Assembly (NCBI GenBank): GCA_002170395.1
Contig: NHEJ01000007.1
Span: 151,441-215,440 of the forward strand
Length of the DNA stretch: 64,000 nt
Origin: Betaproteobacteria bacterium TMED82
GTDB taxonomy: Bacteria > Pseudomonadota > Gammaproteobacteria > Burkholderiales > Burkholderiaceae_A
Direction of reading: 5' to 3'
Below are positions 58,392 to 64,000 of the stretch, in pieces. The translations under genes were made by a program, and so were the position numbers. The first letter of the stretch is position 1; each line of letters opens with the position of its first letter. Below the pieces are notes generated by a model. That model was not told the DNA's origin. It searched no databases and was given only the letters and a program-made list of their open reading frames with translations.

Positions 58392-59058
58392 ATTTAGATT
58401 CTTCAACGTTATATTGTTTTGGTGTTTTAGTAGTAAATTCAGATGGAACATTTATATTAAAGGGTTTTAGATTGATAGGACCTCTTCTCTTCACTATTTC
58501 TATTAAAAGCGAAGGGTATTTTTCTGGAGATACTATTATTCTTAATGGAGCTGGGGAAGGCAGTTTTACTGCCTTTAACGGCCTGAATAAAAAGGTTAAA
58601 CCTTTACTTTTTTTTGCAACTAATTGAAGTCTTCTCAACTTATCGAACGTACAAAATTCGTCAATCCACGCTAAGAGAACTCCGAAAGAATTATTGCGTA
58701 TGCTTTGCTCGATAACCCATAATTTATCAGTTGCTTTATTCGCTTTTATTAGTATTAATTGTTTTTCTGATAAGCCTAGCGAGTGAAAGGTTGGTATGTA
58801 TGGAACATAAGGTGGGGCTAGCATTAATACTGTATTATTCTCTTGTCCCACTATTTTTTTTAAGCAAGGTAACAGAAGTCTCATTTCACCAATTCCTGTT
58901 TTATGCGTGAGGATTTCAATTAAACAAGATTTTGGCCAAGAGCCGTTTGGGAGTTCAATATCCAATCTTGGGTATCCACTAGTCACTTGTTTGTCTTCTC
59001 TTATACTTTCTTGATTTAATTCAGAAGCTTTCTGAAGTTTTAAATTAGTAATCAGCAT
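58339..59058 (-). CDS. imuA: ImuA, RecA-like accessory protein of the SOS mutasome
   Basis: RecA/SulA-like protein of 239 residues required for translesion synthesis by ImuB-DnaE2. Evidence includes TSGYPRLDIELPNGSWPKSC LIEILTHKTGIGEMRLLLP (split as written), where the P-loop is degenerate, and VLMLAPPYVPYIPTFHSLGL, followed by KLWVIEQSIRNNSFGVLLAW. A gene of this size between lexA and imuB matches the known cassette. ATG 59058; 57 bases after lexA with no separate LexA box seen. Confidence 0.82.
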   Translation of the reverse strand: MLITNLKLQKASELNQESIREDKQVTSGYPRLDIELPNGSWPKSCLIEILTHKTGIGEMRLLLPCLKKIVGQENNTVLMLAPPYVPYIPTFHSLGLSEKQLILIKANKATDKLWVIEQSIRNNSFGVLLAWIDEFCTFDKLRRLQLVAKKSKGLTFLFRPLKAVKLPSPAPLRIIVSPEKYPSLLIEIVKRRGPINLKPFNINVPSEFTTKTPKQYNVEESKYDLDRLLSNKQKYKRYI

Positions 59059-59114
59059 TTTCTTGTTTTTGTTCGATATATGAATTTTTTGAAATTATCC
59101 TAAAGGGCTATTAT

Positions 59115-59756
59115 TTATAATCCCAACTTCGGATTTCTAATTACTCCAATTCCAAGTCCTTCAATAACTAAGTGCTGTTTTTTAACATTAATTTCAATAG
59201 TAGAAAATAGTTTATTTTCGGGTTTTAAAAAAACCAGGTTGTTTCTTTTATAAAATCTTTTTACAGTAACTTCGTCCTCAATTCTTGCTACTATTATTTT
59301 CCCATTTAATTTTTCAGAATGATTTTCTGAAAGTTTTTTCACTATCAATAAATCATCTTCGAAAATTCCAATATCTTTCATGCTCATACCTCTGACTTTT
59401 AATAAATAATCAGGCTTCATAGCGAAGAGTTTTTGATCAACACTGTACTGAGCTTCTATGTGTTCTTCTGCTAATATTGGTGAGCCAGCAGAAACCCTTC
59501 CTATAAGGGGTAACAATGAATGATCTTCCGTTTTAGAATTTTTACCTTTGTAAAGCCTGATACTTCTAGATGCTCCTGGAACCATAGATATTGCCCCTTT
59601 TTTTACTAGAGCTTTCAAGTGTTCCTCTGCGGCATTAGGAGATTTGAATCCAAGTGCTTCACAAATTTCAGCCCTAGTTGGAGGAAAACCTGTCTCCTCA
59701 ATGTGAGATGAAATCATTCGTAAGATTTCTTTTTGTCTATTAGTCAATACTTTCAT
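59115..59756 (-). CDS. lexA: LexA repressor
   Basis: SOS repressor that self-cleaves when RecA filaments form. The winged helix RQKEILRMISSHIEETGFPP and RAEICEALGFKSPNAAEEHL is nearly the E. coli recognition helix. The cleavage site is in GRVSAGSPILAEE (Ala-Gly), the nucleophile serine in VRGMSMKDIGIF and the lysine in EDEVTVKRFYK. Length 213. It represses its own operon through the box at 59778-59793 and heads lexA-imuA-imuB-dnaE2. Confidence 0.97.
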   Translation of the reverse strand: MKVLTNRQKEILRMISSHIEETGFPPTRAEICEALGFKSPNAAEEHLKALVKKGAISMVPGASRSIRLYKGKNSKTEDHSLLPLIGRVSAGSPILAEEHIEAQYSVDQKLFAMKPDYLLKVRGMSMKDIGIFEDDLLIVKKLSENHSEKLNGKIIVARIEDEVTVKRFYKRNNLVFLKPENKLFSTIEINVKKQHLVIEGLGIGVIRNPKLGL

Positions 59757-59777
59757 AAAAAATCATAGATCTAATTA

Positions 59778-59793
59778 CTGAATATATATACAG
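59778..59793 (-). promoter_or_regulatory. LexA (SOS) box of the lexA-imuA-imuB-dnaE2 operon
   Basis: CTG-N10-CAG with an alternating AT centre, CTGAATATATATACAG on the plus strand, differs from the E. coli consensus CTGTATATATATACAG at one base. Flanking TA on each side extends the palindrome. It lies 22 bases upstream of the lexA start codon and overlaps the -10 element, so binding would block polymerase. Confidence 0.92.
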
Positions 59794-59819
59794 TATAATT
59801 TTTTACGAAAATAATGCAA
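59792..59819 (-). promoter_or_regulatory. Sigma-70 promoter of lexA
   Basis: Read on the minus strand: -35 TTGCAT (59819-59814), a 16-base spacer, and -10 TATACT (59797-59792). Four of six and five of six positions match consensus. The predicted start falls inside the LexA box. Confidence 0.6.
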
Positions 59820-59831
59820 GTTTTTTTGTTT

Positions 59832-61511
59832 TTACATATCTTTATAGTTTGGACCGCCACCACCTTCCGGAGTAATCCAATTAATGTTTTGAGTAGGGTC
59901 TTTTACATCACAGGCTTTGCAATGCAAACAATTTTGGGCATTTATCCTGAGTTCAGCAGCAGAGTTTGCGTTATTAGTAGGTTGTCCTTCAGAAGAAAGA
60001 TATTCATAAACTTCAGCAGGACAGTATCTAGTTTCGGGCCCTCCAAAAATTGGTAAATTAACTGTTAATGGTAATATTGAATTTTTAAGTAAAAGATGTG
60101 TCGGCTGATTTTCTTGATGGCTAGTTCCTGAGAAAGGGAGGGACGATAAACGGTCAAAAGATAGTTTTCCATCAGGCTTTTCGTAGGTTATCTTCTCATG
60201 TTTATTTTTATTGTCTAAATATAGATGATCGGCCTTCTTTAATTTAAAGTTAAAGAAGGGCTTTTTAAAAAGAAGTAATTGTTCAGCTTTAAATAAAGCC
60301 CCACCGAGAAAAAAGCCAAAATTCATGTAAGCTTTAAAGTTTTTTGACTCTTTCAACTCTTCATGGAGAGAGGATGAAAAAAAAAGTTTTTGATAGCTAC
60401 TGGTGAAAGGCGAGTTTTCTCTTACACTCTTTTTCACCCCCTTTAGGGACTCCATTATACCCTCGGCAGCCAGAATACCGCTTTTTATGGCAGTGTGTGT
60501 ACCTTTTATTTTGGCAGGATTTAAAAAGCCCGCATCACACCCAATTAGTCCTCCCCCTGGAAAGGACAATTTAGGAAGACTGAAGAGACCTCCAGTTGTT
60601 AAAGTTCTCGCACCGTAGCCAATTCTTTTGCCATTTTTGATTAATTTTGATATTTTTGGGTGTTTCTTAAATTTTTGAAATTCTTGGAATGGTGATAACC
60701 AGGGATTTTTATAATTTAAGCCGACTATTAAACCTATCGAAAGTAAAGATTTATCCATGTGGTAAGCAAAAGATCCCCCATAAGCAATATTTTTTAAAGG
60801 CCAACCAAAGCCATGAAAAATATCCCCAGGCCTCGAATCACTATCAGGAAGTTTCCAAAGCTCTTTTATACCTAGGCTGTAGTTTTGTGGGCTGCAGTTT
60901 TCATCAAGTTTATACCTAGAAATTAATTCTTTTCCTAAATGACCTCTCGAACCTTCGGCTATTAGACTGAATTTTGCTTTTACTATTATCGAGGGACTAT
61001 AGCTATTTTTTTTCTCATGTTTAGAATCTATACCAAATTCTCCGGTTTTTATTCCAGCAAGGGCATTATTTTTATCAAAAATCAGTTCTTTAGCGGCAAA
61101 GCCTGTAAAGATATCTACTCCAAGCATTTCAGCCCTTTTCCCAAGCCACTTGACCACATTCGACAAACTTACTACGTAGCAATCTTTATTTTTTAATGTG
61201 TTTGGAAGAAGGTAATTAGGTATCGTTATTGCTGACTGTTCCGTAAAAAAGTGGAATTTATCCTGCATCACTTTTATGTTGATTGGGCTTTTTTGGTCTC
61301 GCCAATCTGGCATTAATTCGCTAAGGCTGGTAGTGTCGATTACTGCACCGGATAAAGTGTGCCCACCAAGTTCCGCTGCTTTATCAATAACACAAACGTC
61401 TATTGGCGAACTAGAATCCGCTGCCAGCTGCTTAATTTTTATAGCAGCGGCAAGTCCAGCCGGTCCAGCTCCAATAATCAAAACGTCGTAATTTAATTCT
61501 TCAGTACTCAT
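59832..61511 (-). CDS. Electron-transfer flavoprotein:ubiquinone oxidoreductase
   Basis: Membrane-associated enzyme passing electrons from ETF, fed by acyl-CoA and other dehydrogenases, to quinone. FAD site VLIIGAGPAGLAAAIKI, SLIAEGSRGHLGKELI, GCDAGFLNPAKIKGTHTAIKSG (near residues 330-350) and the C-terminal 4Fe-4S motif NCLHCKACDVKDPTQNINW are diagnostic. Length 559, full for the family. ATG 61511. The lexA promoter lies just beyond its stop. ETF subunits are not in this window. Confidence 0.96.
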   Translation of the reverse strand: MSTEELNYDVLIIGAGPAGLAAAIKIKQLAADSSSPIDVCVIDKAAELGGHTLSGAVIDTTSLSELMPDWRDQKSPINIKVMQDKFHFFTEQSAITIPNYLLPNTLKNKDCYVVSLSNVVKWLGKRAEMLGVDIFTGFAAKELIFDKNNALAGIKTGEFGIDSKHEKKNSYSPSIIVKAKFSLIAEGSRGHLGKELISRYKLDENCSPQNYSLGIKELWKLPDSDSRPGDIFHGFGWPLKNIAYGGSFAYHMDKSLLSIGLIVGLNYKNPWLSPFQEFQKFKKHPKISKLIKNGKRIGYGARTLTTGGLFSLPKLSFPGGGLIGCDAGFLNPAKIKGTHTAIKSGILAAEGIMESLKGVKKSVRENSPFTSSYQKLFFSSSLHEELKESKNFKAYMNFGFFLGGALFKAEQLLLFKKPFFNFKLKKADHLYLDNKNKHEKITYEKPDGKLSFDRLSSLPFSGTSHQENQPTHLLLKNSILPLTVNLPIFGGPETRYCPAEVYEYLSSEGQPTNNANSAAELRINAQNCLHCKACDVKDPTQNINWITPEGGGGPNYKDM

Positions 61512-61637
61512 AGTTTATATTATAAGTTTCATTTTTTTTTGGGGTAATAAGTTTAATAATTTAAAGTTTAACCAAATTAAATAGCACCCTTTTGTATATG
61601 GTCTTTATAATTAAAAATATTAGGTCTATTTAGTTGA

Positions 61638-64000
<2,363 letters not shown>

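Overview
This window is compact, AT-rich bacterial chromosome, apparently from a free-living proteobacterium with a streamlined genome. Gene order points to the Betaproteobacteria, probably Burkholderiales-like. The blocks purA-rnr-rlmB, rpsP-rimM-trmD-rplS, rho-trxA-ffs-dnaX-ybaB-recR, rlmE-ftsH-folP-glmM-pstSCAB, leuCDB-asd-truA-trpFBA-accD-folC-(SPOR)-cvpA-purF and pyrG-kdsA are typical of that group. Lineage is an inference from synteny and protein motifs, not from a marker-gene tree. I see no rRNA, phage, insertion sequence or CRISPR array.

Layout. 1-9.2 kb: end of purA, RNase R and RlmB, a lytic transglycosylase, the rpsP ribosomal block, an AmpE/CobD-like membrane protein, RsgA and oligoribonuclease. 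9.2-13.0 kb (minus strand): a membrane glycosyltransferase, L31 type B, Rho and thioredoxin. 13.2-16.3 kb: SRP RNA, clamp-loader DnaX, YbaB, RecR and a MAPEG protein. 16.3-26.2 kb: carAB, greA, rlmE, ftsH, folP, glmM. 26.2-33.6 kb: a small secreted cysteine protein, pstSCAB, tRNA-Pro/Arg/His, YkgJ-type protein, rpiA and a displaced phoU. 33.6-34.3 kb: YggX and a YkuK-like protein. 34.5-53.8 kb: a 19-gene same-strand run from a MacAB-type transporter through gltX, aroC and leucine, lysine/threonine (asd), tryptophan, fatty-acid, folate and purine genes. 53.8-59.8 kb (minus): an SOS mutasome cassette lexA-imuA-imuB-dnaE2 behind a near-perfect LexA box that overlaps a recognisable promoter. 59.8-64.0 kb: ETF-ubiquinone oxidoreductase (minus), pyrG and the start of kdsA.

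The most interesting signals concern gene expression. (1) dnaX appears to start at an ATT codon whose protein start aligns with the family N-terminus. (2) folP has no ATG, GTG or TTG at the expected start and best fits an ATA codon behind a strong Shine-Dalgarno sequence. (3) dnaX carries ten A residues directly after AAGGAGGG, and a -1 slip gives a stop two codons later, yielding a predicted 375-residue gamma-like product that ends where clamp-loader domain III should end. A gene-dense layout with overlapping convergent genes and almost no terminators completes the picture. The metabolism implied is aerobic and biosynthetically self-sufficient for many amino acids and nucleotides.
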